A stretch of DNA of 64,000 nucleotides from Kumtagia sp964244725 (GCA_964244725.1 CAXTJQ010000017.1:1-64000), one strand, 5' to 3'; shown: positions 27,473 through 36,159, counted from the first letter of the stretch. The notes: generated from the sequence alone by a model not told the origin. Made by a program: numbers and translations.

Positions 27473-28858
27473 CTAAACCAGCAACTGCAGTGGGCGTTCA
27501 ATATATTCTCTGAACGTGGATAGAAGTTTCGCGGCCAGTGCGCCGTCGATCGCTCGATGATCGACCGACAAGGTGACCGACAAGATTGTCGCTGCCAACA
27601 AAACGCCATTTCGCACGATCGCCCGCGGTTCGCCGGCGCCGACGGCGAGTATCGTCGCCTGCGGCGGGTTGATGATGGCGGTAAAATCGCGGATGCCGAA
27701 CATTCCGAGGTTCGACACTGAGGTCGTGCCGCCCTGGTATTCCGCGACCTTCAACTTGCTGCCCCTGGCGCGGGCGGCGAGATCGTGCATCTCGCTCGAG
27801 ATACTCGAGAGCGTCTTGTTCTCGGCCTCGCGAATGATCGGCGTGATCAGGCCACCGGGGACGGACACCGCGACGCCGACATCGACGTGACGATGCCTGA
27901 CGAGATTTGCCTCGCTCCAGGAAACATTGGCCTCCGGCACGTCGCGCAGCGCCAGTGCCAGCGCCTTGATGACAATGTCGTTGACTGAAAGTTTGAAGAT
28001 CGGCTGGCCGTTCCGGATCGAAGCCGACCGGTTGAGCTCGGTCCTGAGCGACATCAGGGCATCGATCTCGCAGTCAAGCGACAGACAGAAGTGGGGGATC
28101 GTACTTTTGGCCTCGACGAGCCGACGCGCGATCGTGCGCCGCATCGTGTTGTGCGGTACGAGGTCGTAAGAGCCCGGCGCGAAGAGCTTGAGCGTCCGGC
28201 CTTCAGGTTCTTCGGAGGCTTTCGGAATAGAGGTCACGGGCGCGACCGTCGTCTCCGTGTCCTCCTCCACCGGAGTTGCCGAGGACGCCGGCAGGGCGGC
28301 GGGCGGTGCATTGACCAGGGCCTCGACGTCCGCCCTCGTGACGCGTCGGTTCGGGCCGGAACCGCTGACGCCCGCTATGTCGATGCCGGCTTGCCGGGCC
28401 ATCCGGCGCGCGAGCGGCGTGGCGCGGACCGCGCCGTCCGGCGCGTCTTGGCGAGCGGCGGACATGTCGGCGGCAAGGCCGCTTACGCCGCCGCGGCCGG
28501 CTGACCCGGCAGGCGGATTGACGTGCGGGGGGGCTCCGTCAGTCCGATTTGCGGCGTCGCCTGTGTCATTCGGGGCGATGACTGCGGTATTCCTTGCCTG
28601 GGGCGCAATATCCGCCTCGCCGACATCGTAGATCCACGCAACCGCCTGTCCGACCGGGATGTCAACTCGTTCCTTGCCCGTGATGTCGCGGATGATCCCG
28701 CTCGCCGGAGCGTCGATTTCCATCGCGGCCTTATCGGTCTCGATCTCGAACAGCGTGTCGCCTTTTCTGACCGTCGCGCCTTCGGCGACGAACCATCGCG
28801 AAATCTGTCCCGTGGCCATATCCATGTCGACCTTGGGAAGGATGACCTCCGTCGGCAT
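27473..28858 (-). CDS. dihydrolipoamide acyltransferase (E2) of an acetoin/pyruvate-dehydrogenase-type complex
   Basis: A 461-residue E2 core. The lipoyl domain is residues 1-80 with the lipoylated Lys43 in EIETDKAAMEIDAPA. After a 60-residue flexible linker comes the E1/E3-binding domain (about 144-182, ATPLARRMARQAGIDIAGVS). The catalytic domain (about 230-461) begins NTMRRTIARRLVEAKSTIPH and has the active-site motif VDHRAIDGA (His near 434). The catalytic domain reads like alphaproteobacterial pyruvate-dehydrogenase E2, while the operon context is catabolic. No E3 gene is nearby, so E3 must be supplied from elsewhere. It is the last gene of the minus-strand operon starting at 32224. Confidence 0.92.
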   Translation of the reverse strand: MPTEVILPKVDMDMATGQISRWFVAEGATVRKGDTLFEIETDKAAMEIDAPASGIIRDITGKERVDIPVGQAVAWIYDVGEADIAPQARNTAVIAPNDTGDAANRTDGAPPHVNPPAGSAGRGGVSGLAADMSAARQDAPDGAVRATPLARRMARQAGIDIAGVSGSGPNRRVTRADVEALVNAPPAALPASSATPVEEDTETTVAPVTSIPKASEEPEGRTLKLFAPGSYDLVPHNTMRRTIARRLVEAKSTIPHFCLSLDCEIDALMSLRTELNRSASIRNGQPIFKLSVNDIVIKALALALRDVPEANVSWSEANLVRHRHVDVGVAVSVPGGLITPIIREAENKTLSSISSEMHDLAARARGSKLKVAEYQGGTTSVSNLGMFGIRDFTAIINPPQATILAVGAGEPRAIVRNGVLLAATILSVTLSVDHRAIDGALAAKLLSTFREYIERPLQLLV

Positions 28859-28861
28859 CGG

Positions 28862-29860
28862 CTAGCGTATCCCTCGCACGAGGTCGCGTGCGGCGGCAAT
28901 GATGTCGGGAACCTGCGGCACGGTGGCCTTCTCAAGCTCGGGATTGTAGGGAATCGGCGTTTCGGCGCCGCCCAGACGCACGATCGGCGCGTCGAGATAG
29001 TCGAACGCCTCGCTCTCGGCGATCATCGCGCTCACCTCGGCTCCGATGCCGAGCGTCTTGACCGCCTCGTAGACGCAGAGCAGGCGCGAGGTCTTCGTGA
29101 CGCTGTCGATGACCGTCCGCTTGTCCATCGGACGGATGGTGCGAAGGTCGATGACCTCGATATCGATGCCTTCGCCTTGGAGCAAAGCGGCGGCCTCAAG
29201 CGCCTTGTGCACCATGATCGAGGTTGCGACGATGGTCAGATCCTTGCCCGTGCGACGCACATCCGCCTTGCCGATCGGGACCGTGTAGTGGCCCTCCGGC
29301 ACAGGGCCTTTCATCTTGTAGAGCAGCTTGTGCTCGAAAATCATGATCGGGTCGGGATCGTCGATCGCGGCAAGCAGCATGCCTTTGGCATCATAGGGCG
29401 TCGCCGGCTGGATCACCTTCAGGCCGGGAACATGGCCGAACCACGCTTCCAAACTCTGGCTGTGCTGCGCCGCCGCGCCTGTCCCGGATCCGGCGGGGAA
29501 GCGCATGACGACAGGCACCGAAACCTCGCCCCCAAGCATGAAGCGCATCTTGGCCGCCTGGTTGACGATCTGCTCCATGGCGAGCGTTGCGAAATCCGAG
29601 AACTGAAACTCGAAGATCGGCCGCAGACCGGTCATGGCGGCGCCCACCGCCACGCCGGCCCCGCCAAGCTCGGATATCGGCGTATCGATCACCCGGTGCG
29701 CGCCGAAGCGGTCCACAAGATCGCCCGTGACTTGGAACGCGCCGCCATATACCCCGATGTCCTCGCCCATCAGGAATACGCGTTCGTCGGCCTCCATGGC
29801 GATCGCCATGGCCTCCTGTATCGCTTGGGCATAGCTCAGTTCGCGTGGCATCCCATCCAT
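28862..29860 (-). CDS. TPP-dependent dehydrogenase E1 component, beta subunit
   Basis: A 332-residue E1-beta with the usual order of features: ELSYAQAIQEAMAIAMEADE at the start, MGEDIGVYGGAFQVTGDL, then MRFPAGSGTGAAAQHSQSLE with the phosphorylation-loop histidine region, and a C-terminal transketolase domain (GIDIEVIDLRTIRPMDKRTV). It pairs with E1-alpha to decarboxylate or cleave a 2-oxo substrate and pass the acyl group to E2. Its ATG overlaps the E1-alpha stop by one base (TGATG), and E2 begins 3 bp after its stop. AcoB, PdhB and branched-chain types cannot be told apart by eye. Confidence 0.93.
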   Translation of the reverse strand: MDGMPRELSYAQAIQEAMAIAMEADERVFLMGEDIGVYGGAFQVTGDLVDRFGAHRVIDTPISELGGAGVAVGAAMTGLRPIFEFQFSDFATLAMEQIVNQAAKMRFMLGGEVSVPVVMRFPAGSGTGAAAQHSQSLEAWFGHVPGLKVIQPATPYDAKGMLLAAIDDPDPIMIFEHKLLYKMKGPVPEGHYTVPIGKADVRRTGKDLTIVATSIMVHKALEAAALLQGEGIDIEVIDLRTIRPMDKRTVIDSVTKTSRLLCVYEAVKTLGIGAEVSAMIAESEAFDYLDAPIVRLGGAETPIPYNPELEKATVPQVPDIIAAARDLVRGIR

Positions 29861-30894
29861 CAGGCGACATCCGTGTAGACGAACTTACCGACCTCTCCGA
29901 CGCCGGGCGACGGACTTGCCTTGGCGTACTCGATGCCTTCGGCGATCTCGGCTGCGACGGCATCGTGGACGGCCTTGATGCCGTCGCGATCGATCACGCC
30001 GAACTCTTGCAGTTCGTTTTCGAACAGCGTGATCGGATCGCGGTTTACCGTCCAGTCCTCGATCTCTTCCCTGGTGCGATAGCGGTTGCGGTCGCTCTTG
30101 GAATGGCCGCGATGACGGTAGGTCTTGGACTCGATCAGTGTCGGACCGTCGCCGGCCCGCGCCCGCGCGATGGCCGCATGCGCGGCCTCGGCAACCTCGG
30201 AGAGGATGTTGCCGTTGACGATCAGGCCCGGCATCGAATAAGCCGCCGCCCGGTCGGCGATGTTTTTGACCGCGGTGGAGCGCGCCGTCGAGGTCGACAT
30301 GCCATAGCCGTTGTTCTCGCAGACGAAGACGACCGGAAGCTTCCAAACGGAAGCCATGTTGAGCGCCTCGTGGAATCCGCCTTCGTTGTTGGCGCCGTCG
30401 CCGAAGAAAGAGATCACGACCTTTCCGGTCTTCAGCATCCTGGCCGAAAGCGCCGCGCCGACGGCGATCGGGATGCCGCCGGCGACGATGCCGTTGGCGC
30501 CGAGATTGCCTTTTGCCACATCGGCAATGTGCATCGAGCCGCCCCGGCCCTTGCAGTATCCAGTCGTCTTGCCGAAGAACTCGGCGAACATGCGCCGAAC
30601 TTCCGCGCCCTTGGCGATGCAGTGACCGTGGCCTCTGTGCGTGGATGTGATCTGGTCGTCGTCTGCGAGCGGCATGCAGGCGCCGACGGCGCTCGCTTCC
30701 TGACCGATCGACAGGTGCATCGTGCCGTGGATCAGGCCGCGCATGTAGCTGTCTTCGGCGCCCTCCTCGAACCGTCGGATCAGGCACATCTTGTGCAGCG
30801 CCTGTCGCAGCTGCTCGGGCGTGTACTCGCGGTAGATGAAGGGCAGGTTGGCGCGCTCGGGCGCCCTGGATTGCATGCCGGAAGTCCGTGCCAT
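29860..30894 (-). CDS. TPP-dependent dehydrogenase E1 component, alpha subunit (AcoA-like)
   Basis: A 344-residue E1-alpha. TPP binding is shown by FFGDGANNEGGFHEALNMA followed by VFVCENNGYGMSTS, the GDG...NN motif. GTMHLSIGQEASAVGACMPL and STHRGHGHCIAKG near the N-terminus, and TYRHRGHSKSD later, are typical of acetoin and pyruvate E1-alpha. ATG 30894 is preferred; it lies one base after the stop of the upstream oxidoreductase, and an earlier in-frame ATG (30915) lies inside that gene. The substrate is not known; context points to an intermediate of an imported sugar or polyol. Confidence 0.93.
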   Translation of the reverse strand: MARTSGMQSRAPERANLPFIYREYTPEQLRQALHKMCLIRRFEEGAEDSYMRGLIHGTMHLSIGQEASAVGACMPLADDDQITSTHRGHGHCIAKGAEVRRMFAEFFGKTTGYCKGRGGSMHIADVAKGNLGANGIVAGGIPIAVGAALSARMLKTGKVVISFFGDGANNEGGFHEALNMASVWKLPVVFVCENNGYGMSTSTARSTAVKNIADRAAAYSMPGLIVNGNILSEVAEAAHAAIARARAGDGPTLIESKTYRHRGHSKSDRNRYRTREEIEDWTVNRDPITLFENELQEFGVIDRDGIKAVHDAVAAEIAEGIEYAKASPSPGVGEVGKFVYTDVA

Positions 30895-30895
30895 G

Positions 30896-32224
30896 TCAGG
30901 CGTCCTCCATCGCATGGACCAGCCGGTCCTGGCGAGCGCGCAACTCGGCGATCCGCGATCCCAGCGCGGGCGAAGCGTTCAGGGCGGTGATGAGGTCGCC
31001 CTTGCGGATCGGAGCAGTGACCGTTCCACCCTGCAGCAGCCCGCAGGGCAGGGCTTTGACGGCGCGCGCCTCGGCTGCCGTCATGATCCAGGCGCGGTAG
31101 CAGTACTCGCCGATCGAATCGAGCTTCTCGCCCGACTTCATGTCCTTCTTGGCGACCGCGCAGACCTCGGCGACCGGTGTCGGCAACGGCACCATGTCGG
31201 CCTTGCCATAAAGCACGACGCGCGCGCAGGTCAGCGGCACTTCGAGCGAGGTCAGGTGATAGGGGCGGTGGAACGTGAAGTATGGCCCCTTGCCCATCTT
31301 CAGGTCCTCCATGCGCTCGGAGACGCGTGGATGCGACATGTCGGCCACCACGAAAACGCCGGGCGCGACGCCCTTGCCGATCGTGTAGTCGACCACGCCG
31401 ACGCGGGAGAGGACTCCGCCATCCCTTTCGGGCACCAGCACCGTGGACAGTTCGCCAAGCGTGGCTGTCGGACCGTGCATTCCAGGCTTGTCCGGGACAA
31501 GACCCGTCGCGTTGGCGATCGCGGCCATCTCGACCATGGTCTTGGAGCCGTCCACGAACTCGACCAGCATGCGCACGTTCATATGCCGGCGCGCGGCTTC
31601 CTCCTCGTAGTCGTGCGGCGCCGCCTCGATGTTGAGCGGGTTGTTCTTGCCCTTGCCGGCGGCCACGATCGGGTGGCCCATGGCCGAAACGAACTCGATG
31701 AGTTCCATGCAGGACGACGGTTCGTCGCCGGCGCCAAGCGAATAAGTCACGCCGAGCCGATCGGCCTCGCTCTTGAGATAGGCGCCGATCGTGACGTCGG
31801 CTTCGACGTTCATCATGACTAGGTGCTTGCCGTGTTCCATGGCGCGCAGCCCGATCTCGGCGCCGACGGAGGGCACGCCGGTGGCGTCGATGACCACTTC
31901 GATAAGACCGCTTTGCAGGATCAGGTCCGCATCGTTCGTCAGCGCGATCCTGCCGGCCTCGATGGCCGCGTTCATCGCCGCGGCGCCCGAGACTTCGCGG
32001 GAGTGGCCCTTTTCCTGATAGGCGATGTCGACGGCGCGGGCCGCCGCCGGAATGTTGAGCTCGCAGATCGCGCCGATCTCGATTCCAGCCATGTGCGCGA
32101 CACGCGTGACGATGTCGGTGCCCATCTCGCCTGACCCGATCAGCCCGATCCGGATCGGCCGGCCGGATTTCGCTCGCTCCGAAAGATCTCGGGCAAGCCC
32201 GGTCGGTGCGACATTGGTCGTCAT
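30896..32224 (-). CDS. homoserine-dehydrogenase-like oxidoreductase with SAF domain (COG4091 type; DRL/DXR-like superfamily)
   Basis: A 442-residue NAD(P)-dependent enzyme. The Rossmann motif IRIGLIGSGEMG (residues 25-35) is followed by VVIDATGVPSVGAEIGLRAM and a central domain with SLGAGDEPSSCMELIEF and AAGKGKNNPLN. The C-terminal third contains a SAF-like domain (AVAKKDMKSGEKLDSIGEYC). The family resembles homoserine dehydrogenase but is not the biosynthetic enzyme; the DXP reductoisomerase-like protein DRL of Brucella abortus is a characterised relative. Here it heads an operon with E1 and E2 subunits behind a conserved inverted repeat, so a catabolic oxidation or reductoisomerisation is more likely than isoprenoid synthesis. 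The substrate is unknown. Confidence 0.8.
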   Translation of the reverse strand: MTTNVAPTGLARDLSERAKSGRPIRIGLIGSGEMGTDIVTRVAHMAGIEIGAICELNIPAAARAVDIAYQEKGHSREVSGAAAMNAAIEAGRIALTNDADLILQSGLIEVVIDATGVPSVGAEIGLRAMEHGKHLVMMNVEADVTIGAYLKSEADRLGVTYSLGAGDEPSSCMELIEFVSAMGHPIVAAGKGKNNPLNIEAAPHDYEEEAARRHMNVRMLVEFVDGSKTMVEMAAIANATGLVPDKPGMHGPTATLGELSTVLVPERDGGVLSRVGVVDYTIGKGVAPGVFVVADMSHPRVSERMEDLKMGKGPYFTFHRPYHLTSLEVPLTCARVVLYGKADMVPLPTPVAEVCAVAKKDMKSGEKLDSIGEYCYRAWIMTAAEARAVKALPCGLLQGGTVTAPIRKGDLITALNASPALGSRIAELRARQDRLVHAMEDA

Positions 32225-32269
32225 GCTGGACTCCTCTGCGGAGCTATTTCCCGCCCGTCCGACAATTAC

Positions 32270-32303
32270 TGAACATCTGTATTTTTATCAAGACGAATGT
32301 TCC
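32270..32303. promoter_or_regulatory. candidate SorC-family operator upstream of the oxidoreductase/E1/E2 operon
   Basis: An inverted repeat of TGAACAT (32270-32276) and ATGTTCC (32297-32303) with a 20-base spacer, 46 bp upstream of the start at 32224. The spacer contains TTATCAAGA, which on the minus strand offers TTGATA, a possible -35 box. The same arms, the same spacer length and the same TTATCAAGA recur upstream of the transporter operon (40830-40863). The local DNA is AT-rich compared with its surroundings. Binding by the SorC-type regulator at 34074-35129 is inferred from position. Confidence 0.6.
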
Positions 32304-32388
32304 GGATTTGTGACCGTCGGGTTGACTTCGGCCAAGTGATGCCGATCCGACGGGCAAGGCGGAGAAGCATTCCGGGCGCCGCCGCCGT

Positions 32389-33021
32389 TCAGGCGATGCG
32401 CAGCTTTTCGGGATTATTCCCGGACAGCACCTTCTTGATCGCCGATCGTTCCCGCGCGAGCGTCGGGAATTGCCAGTTGGGCTTGAGTCCGAGGAAATGG
32501 TCGAAGAAGGCGATAGTGCTGTTGGGGTCCTCGACGGCATTCTCGCGGAACGACCACCATGTCCGGAGATCGGACGCCACCCTGTCGAGATCGCGGGACA
32601 CGCCGAACTCCTGCTCGTGAACGGCGGCGACCGCGCAAACGCAGAAATTGGTATAGAGAAAGCCTTCCGGCCAGAAACGCACGATTTCGAGCGTCTCTTC
32701 GTCGGCGACATCGTCAAAGCCGCCGTCCGCAACGAAGGTCGCAGGCTTGAAGCGCACGAGTTCGCGAAGAGCGAGTCCGGCGACATAGGCGATGTAGTCC
32801 TCGCGGTCTGCCATGGCCGCCTTGTCCTGCGCGGATACCGCGCCGATCCAGTCGAAGAAAACCTGGTTCAGAAGCTTGTCGTCGATTCGATAGGAAATAC
32901 CGAAACGGGACCTGATCAACTCGGCATTGTTCTTGAAGGCGGTCGTGAACCAGCGCAACTGGCGCAGCCGGTGGCGCAGGTCCGGTATGGACGCCAGGTC
33001 GTCCTTTGCTGTCAAATCCAT
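32389..33021 (-). CDS. conserved-looking protein of unknown function in the SorC locus
   Basis: A 210-residue, soluble-looking protein with no signal peptide. The N-terminus is charged and helical (DLRHRLRQLRWFTTAFKNNA), followed by ISYRIDDKLLNQVFFDWIGA, a segment rich in aromatic and Cys residues (FWPEGFLYTNFCVCAVAAVH), and TWWSFRENAVEDPNSTIAFF. I do not recognise the family and see no nucleotide- or metal-binding motif beyond scattered acidic residues. Codon use and GC match real genes here. ATG 33021 is chosen; further upstream the frame reads through intergenic DNA. It lies between another unknown gene (gap 122 bp) and the operator of the enzyme operon (gap 164 bp). Confidence 0.7.
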   Translation of the reverse strand: MDLTAKDDLASIPDLRHRLRQLRWFTTAFKNNAELIRSRFGISYRIDDKLLNQVFFDWIGAVSAQDKAAMADREDYIAYVAGLALRELVRFKPATFVADGGFDDVADEETLEIVRFWPEGFLYTNFCVCAVAAVHEQEFGVSRDLDRVASDLRTWWSFRENAVEDPNSTIAFFDHFLGLKPNWQFPTLARERSAIKKVLSGNNPEKLRIA

Positions 33022-33143
33022 TGTTCGGTTCCCTCTGCGCCAACCCGAACGCCAACCGATGCGGGCACGCATCGTCATGTACATATGTCCTAAAGGAAGA
33101 GCAAAGGTTCTCCCGCTGAGCTTCCGACAAAGCCCGGTCCCGC

Positions 33144-33938
33144 TCAGGGCAGGTGAGCGATGAGTTCGGCGAACGCACGCGCGAGGTGCTCCGGCTGTTC
33201 CTGCTCGGACATCGCTTTTTCCAGTGCGGCGTAGCGGGCGTCCACCGCCGCGCACACGCCCGCATAGACCGTGTCGTCCGGCGAAAGAGTATCGCGGTGA
33301 TAGGTGGCGACGGCGGTGGCGAGTCCGACCGCCGAGGCGACGTAGGTCACGGCGTTGAGCGGCCTGCCATCCGCCTCGGCATCGATGTGCCGCGGCGCCA
33401 GAACCGGATGCGTACGGGCTAAGGCGCGCGCCATGGCAGCGCAATCCCGGGCCACCGCTTCGAGCGATGGAATGTTGGAATGATCCGCGCCGGCGCGCGA
33501 TAAACTCCATTCCTTTGCTGCAAGACGGTAGGCGGCGGCGAAGAGTTGCTCGCTTACGCGCGGATTTGAGCTGCCCTTCGCACGCAGAATCTGTTTGGCG
33601 GCGAAGTAGCTTTCGCGCGCGAACAGCGCCTGGCCCGACCGGGATGCCGCGCCCGTGTACCGGTCGAGCGGATAGGCGCGCGCCTCGTTGAAATGCGCCT
33701 GCGGATCGGAGGACAGGAAGCCGATCGCGACGGTTTCCAGCGTCTGCAAAGCGTTGTCGGAAAAGTCCGCGATCTTGCGGCCGAGCCCGGATACGGTGGG
33801 CGGAAGATCGCCGCCACGCGGCCCTGCCGCCCCGCTGACGCGGGTTGTTTGCGAGCGCATTTCGCGCGCGACGAAACGCGCGTCGCGCAGGCGCTCCTTC
33901 ACTTTAACCTTGAATTCCCGAGGCAGAAAGGACGTCAT
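33144..33938 (-). CDS. protein of unknown function divergent from the SorC regulator
   Basis: A 264-residue protein, soluble, Ala-rich and helical. It begins TSFLPREFKVKVKERLRDAR (basic), then has SGLGRKIADFSDNALQTLE, AYPLDRYTGAASRSGQALF and a C-terminal half with AVTYVASAVGLATAVATYH. No motif I know is present. ATG 33938 is preferred; a far longer in-frame extension on this strand runs antisense through the regulator gene and is not believed. It shares its 135-bp upstream region with the divergent SorC gene, so it is a likely direct target or partner of that regulator. Confidence 0.68.
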   Translation of the reverse strand: MTSFLPREFKVKVKERLRDARFVAREMRSQTTRVSGAAGPRGGDLPPTVSGLGRKIADFSDNALQTLETVAIGFLSSDPQAHFNEARAYPLDRYTGAASRSGQALFARESYFAAKQILRAKGSSNPRVSEQLFAAAYRLAAKEWSLSRAGADHSNIPSLEAVARDCAAMARALARTHPVLAPRHIDAEADGRPLNAVTYVASAVGLATAVATYHRDTLSPDDTVYAGVCAAVDARYAALEKAMSEQEQPEHLARAFAELIAHLP

Positions 33939-34073
33939 GGGCGCACCGTTCGATGGTCCAGAGCTTGCCGTGTCATGATAGACAAATCTCCGTCGCAAAG
34001 CTATGGCACCGGCGCCGCCCCATCCACAATCTCGTCCGCGTCTGATGATGCGATCGAGGGAGTCCAGACGAAT

Positions 34074-35129
34074 ATGCGTCAGCGCAAGAGGGTTTCCAGA
34101 GATCCCGAGATGCTGTTCGGGGAAGCCGTCAGGGGCTCGAGCCAGGCGGACCGCGTGCGCGTGCGGGCGGCCTGGATGTACTATGTCGAGCAACTGACGC
34201 AGAACGAAATCGCGACGATACTGGACATCGGCCGCGTCACCGTTGTCAGGCTGCTTGCCGACGCGCGAGCCCGCAAGGAAGTCAACATCACGATCAACGG
34301 CAAGGTCTCCGAGACCATCGAGGTCGAACGCGCGCTGGAGGAGACGTTCGGCGTCGGCAAGGCGATCGTCGCGCCGCTGTCGTCGCCGAACGCCGATCCG
34401 GTCCCCGTCATCGCCGCGGCCGCCGGCGACTACATTTCCCAGATCGCCACGTCGAACATGCGTCTCGGTGTCGGCTGGGGCAGAACGCTTTACAGCACAT
34501 TGCCCTTCATAAGGGGACAGTCGCTGACCGGATTTCGCGTCTACTCGCTGCTTGGCGGCATCATCCAGGCGCGGCGCTTCAACCCGGCGGAATTCGCCTG
34601 GCAGCTGGCCGAATTGTTCCAGGGCGAAGGGTTCCTGGTGCCGGCGCCGGCGATCGTCGACAGCGTCGAGACCAAGCGCGCGCTTATCGAGAGATGCGGG
34701 CTGAACAGCATCTTCGAAATGGCCGAGGACCTCGACGCCGTGCTGCTCAGCGTCGGCGGGCACACCGCGGCGGCGACTTCCTATCGTGTCGGATATCTCA
34801 CCGACGAGCAGCACGATACGTTGGTGGCCGCCGGCGCCATCGGCGATCTGCTGTTCCACTTCTTCAACGTCGAGGGCAAGCTGGTCGATCATGAGATCAA
34901 CGAGAGGGTGATGTCGGTTGGAATCGACCGGCTGCGCAAAGCCCCCATCCGACTGCTTGCATCCGGCGGACCGGAAAAAGTCAGCGCGCTGATCGGGGCG
35001 ATGAGACTGGTCGACCCTACGGTTCTCATCACCGACGAGATGACGGCGACCAGCATGATGGCGACGGTAGCCGAGCTCCAGGCCGGCGGAAAGAAGAGGC
35101 CCTCCAAGACGCTCAAACTCGCCTCTTGA
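34074..35129 (+). CDS. SorC/DeoR-type sugar-binding transcriptional regulator
   Basis: A 351-residue SorC-family regulator. The helix-turn-helix is at about residues 25-65: VRAAWMYYVEQLTQNEIATI, then LDIGRVTVVRLLADAR. The sugar-phosphate-isomerase-like effector domain fills the rest (MRLGVGWGRTLYST, VGIDRLRKAPIRLLASGG). ATG 34074 is chosen with GAGGGAG upstream; ATG 33975 would add 33 residues. Family members sense phosphorylated sugars or polyols and act as tetramers on inverted repeats. It is flanked by the enzyme operon and the transporter-kinase operon, both with a matching inverted repeat upstream, so it probably controls both. Confidence 0.9.
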   Translation: MRQRKRVSRDPEMLFGEAVRGSSQADRVRVRAAWMYYVEQLTQNEIATILDIGRVTVVRLLADARARKEVNITINGKVSETIEVERALEETFGVGKAIVAPLSSPNADPVPVIAAAAGDYISQIATSNMRLGVGWGRTLYSTLPFIRGQSLTGFRVYSLLGGIIQARRFNPAEFAWQLAELFQGEGFLVPAPAIVDSVETKRALIERCGLNSIFEMAEDLDAVLLSVGGHTAAATSYRVGYLTDEQHDTLVAAGAIGDLLFHFFNVEGKLVDHEINERVMSVGIDRLRKAPIRLLASGGPEKVSALIGAMRLVDPTVLITDEMTATSMMATVAELQAGGKKRPSKTLKLAS

Positions 35130-35199
35130 AAGTCCAAGCGGCAGCAAGCCCCAGGAGGAAAGTCGAAATTTCTGGCGCCGCGCGTCGGCCGCACGCAAT

Positions 35200-36159
35200 C
35201 TACGCGGCGCTCGCGGTGCTTTTCCTTCGGGTTTTGCCTGCAAATTCCGCCGTATGGTCAAACGACGTGACGCCGGCCTGGCTGCCGAGGCCGGTTGCGT
35301 TCAGCGCCGAGGTCGCCTGCGCGAAAGTCACCGCGCTGTGGGGATCGAAGCCGCGGTTGTGCGCAGCGGCGAAGCCCGCGTTGAATGCGTCGCCGCAGCC
35401 GCATGTGCATACGACGTCGACCTCGAAGGCCGGAATGTGGAACTCCGTCCCGTCCTGGCTTCTGTAATAGGCGCCGTTCTCGCCGAGCGTCAGGATGCAG
35501 CAGCCGAGCCCTTTGTCCAGCAGGAAGCGAGCCACGCTCCGCATGTCCGTCAATCCCGAGAGCAGGCGCGCTTCTTCGATCGACGGGAGGAAATAGTCGA
35601 CATGCGGCAGGAGGCGCGCGATCATCGGCATGTCCTCGCTACGGGCCGATGCGACATCGAGCGTGGTCGTGCAGCCACGGGCCTTGGCGCGCGTCAACAA
35701 ATCGATCGTGGGTTCGCCGTCCATGCGGTCCATCAGGCCGGCGCCGCCGATGTGGACGATCGAAGCGTCAAGGATCGTGTCGAACTGGTCCGGCTCGACG
35801 TAGAAGGCGCCTGTCGCGCCGCGCATGTGCATGGCCGGACGCTGGCCGTTGTCCTGCACGGCAACGATACTTGACGAGGTGCCGACGCCTTCGATCCGTT
35901 GCATCATGCCGGTGTCGACGCCGTGCTTGGCGAGCTTGGCCTGAACCCAGTCGCCCATCTCGTCGGCGCCAAGACCGCCGACCGCCAGCACCTTCATGCC
36001 GTATTTGGCGGCGACGATTGCCGCCGCGCCGGCCGCGCCGGATACCGCGATGGCAATCTCCTCCAGGAAGTCGAATTCGGTCGGACCGGGAATGCGGCGG
36101 ACCGGCCGGCCGAGGCAGTCGAAAGTGAAGAAACCGATGGAAGCGTAATCGTAGCGCAC
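35200..36159 (-). CDS. PfkB-family carbohydrate kinase
   Basis: A 319-residue ribokinase-fold kinase, last gene of the minus-strand transporter operon (12 bp after the ATPase). The N-terminal strand is DYASIGFFTFDCLGRPV and GGLGADEMGDWVQAKL follows. The C-terminal signature reads VCTCGCGDAFNAGFAAAH: the catalytic Asp of GxGD is present, but the consensus Asp-Thr at the start of DTxGAGD is replaced by a Cys-containing sequence. This variant suggests a substrate other than ribose or fructose. It presumably phosphorylates the imported carbohydrate. It converges with the regulator gene, whose stop is 70 bp away. Confidence 0.88.
   Translation of the reverse strand: MRYDYASIGFFTFDCLGRPVRRIPGPTEFDFLEEIAIAVSGAAGAAAIVAAKYGMKVLAVGGLGADEMGDWVQAKLAKHGVDTGMMQRIEGVGTSSSIVAVQDNGQRPAMHMRGATGAFYVEPDQFDTILDASIVHIGGAGLMDRMDGEPTIDLLTRAKARGCTTTLDVASARSEDMPMIARLLPHVDYFLPSIEEARLLSGLTDMRSVARFLLDKGLGCCILTLGENGAYYRSQDGTEFHIPAFEVDVVCTCGCGDAFNAGFAAAHNRGFDPHSAVTFAQATSALNATGLGSQAGVTSFDHTAEFAGKTRRKSTASAA

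Noticed and set aside
33144..35261. A 705-codon minus-strand frame spanning the SorC gene
   Set aside because: Only its C-terminal 264 codons look like a protein; the rest is antisense to a clear SorC-type regulator.
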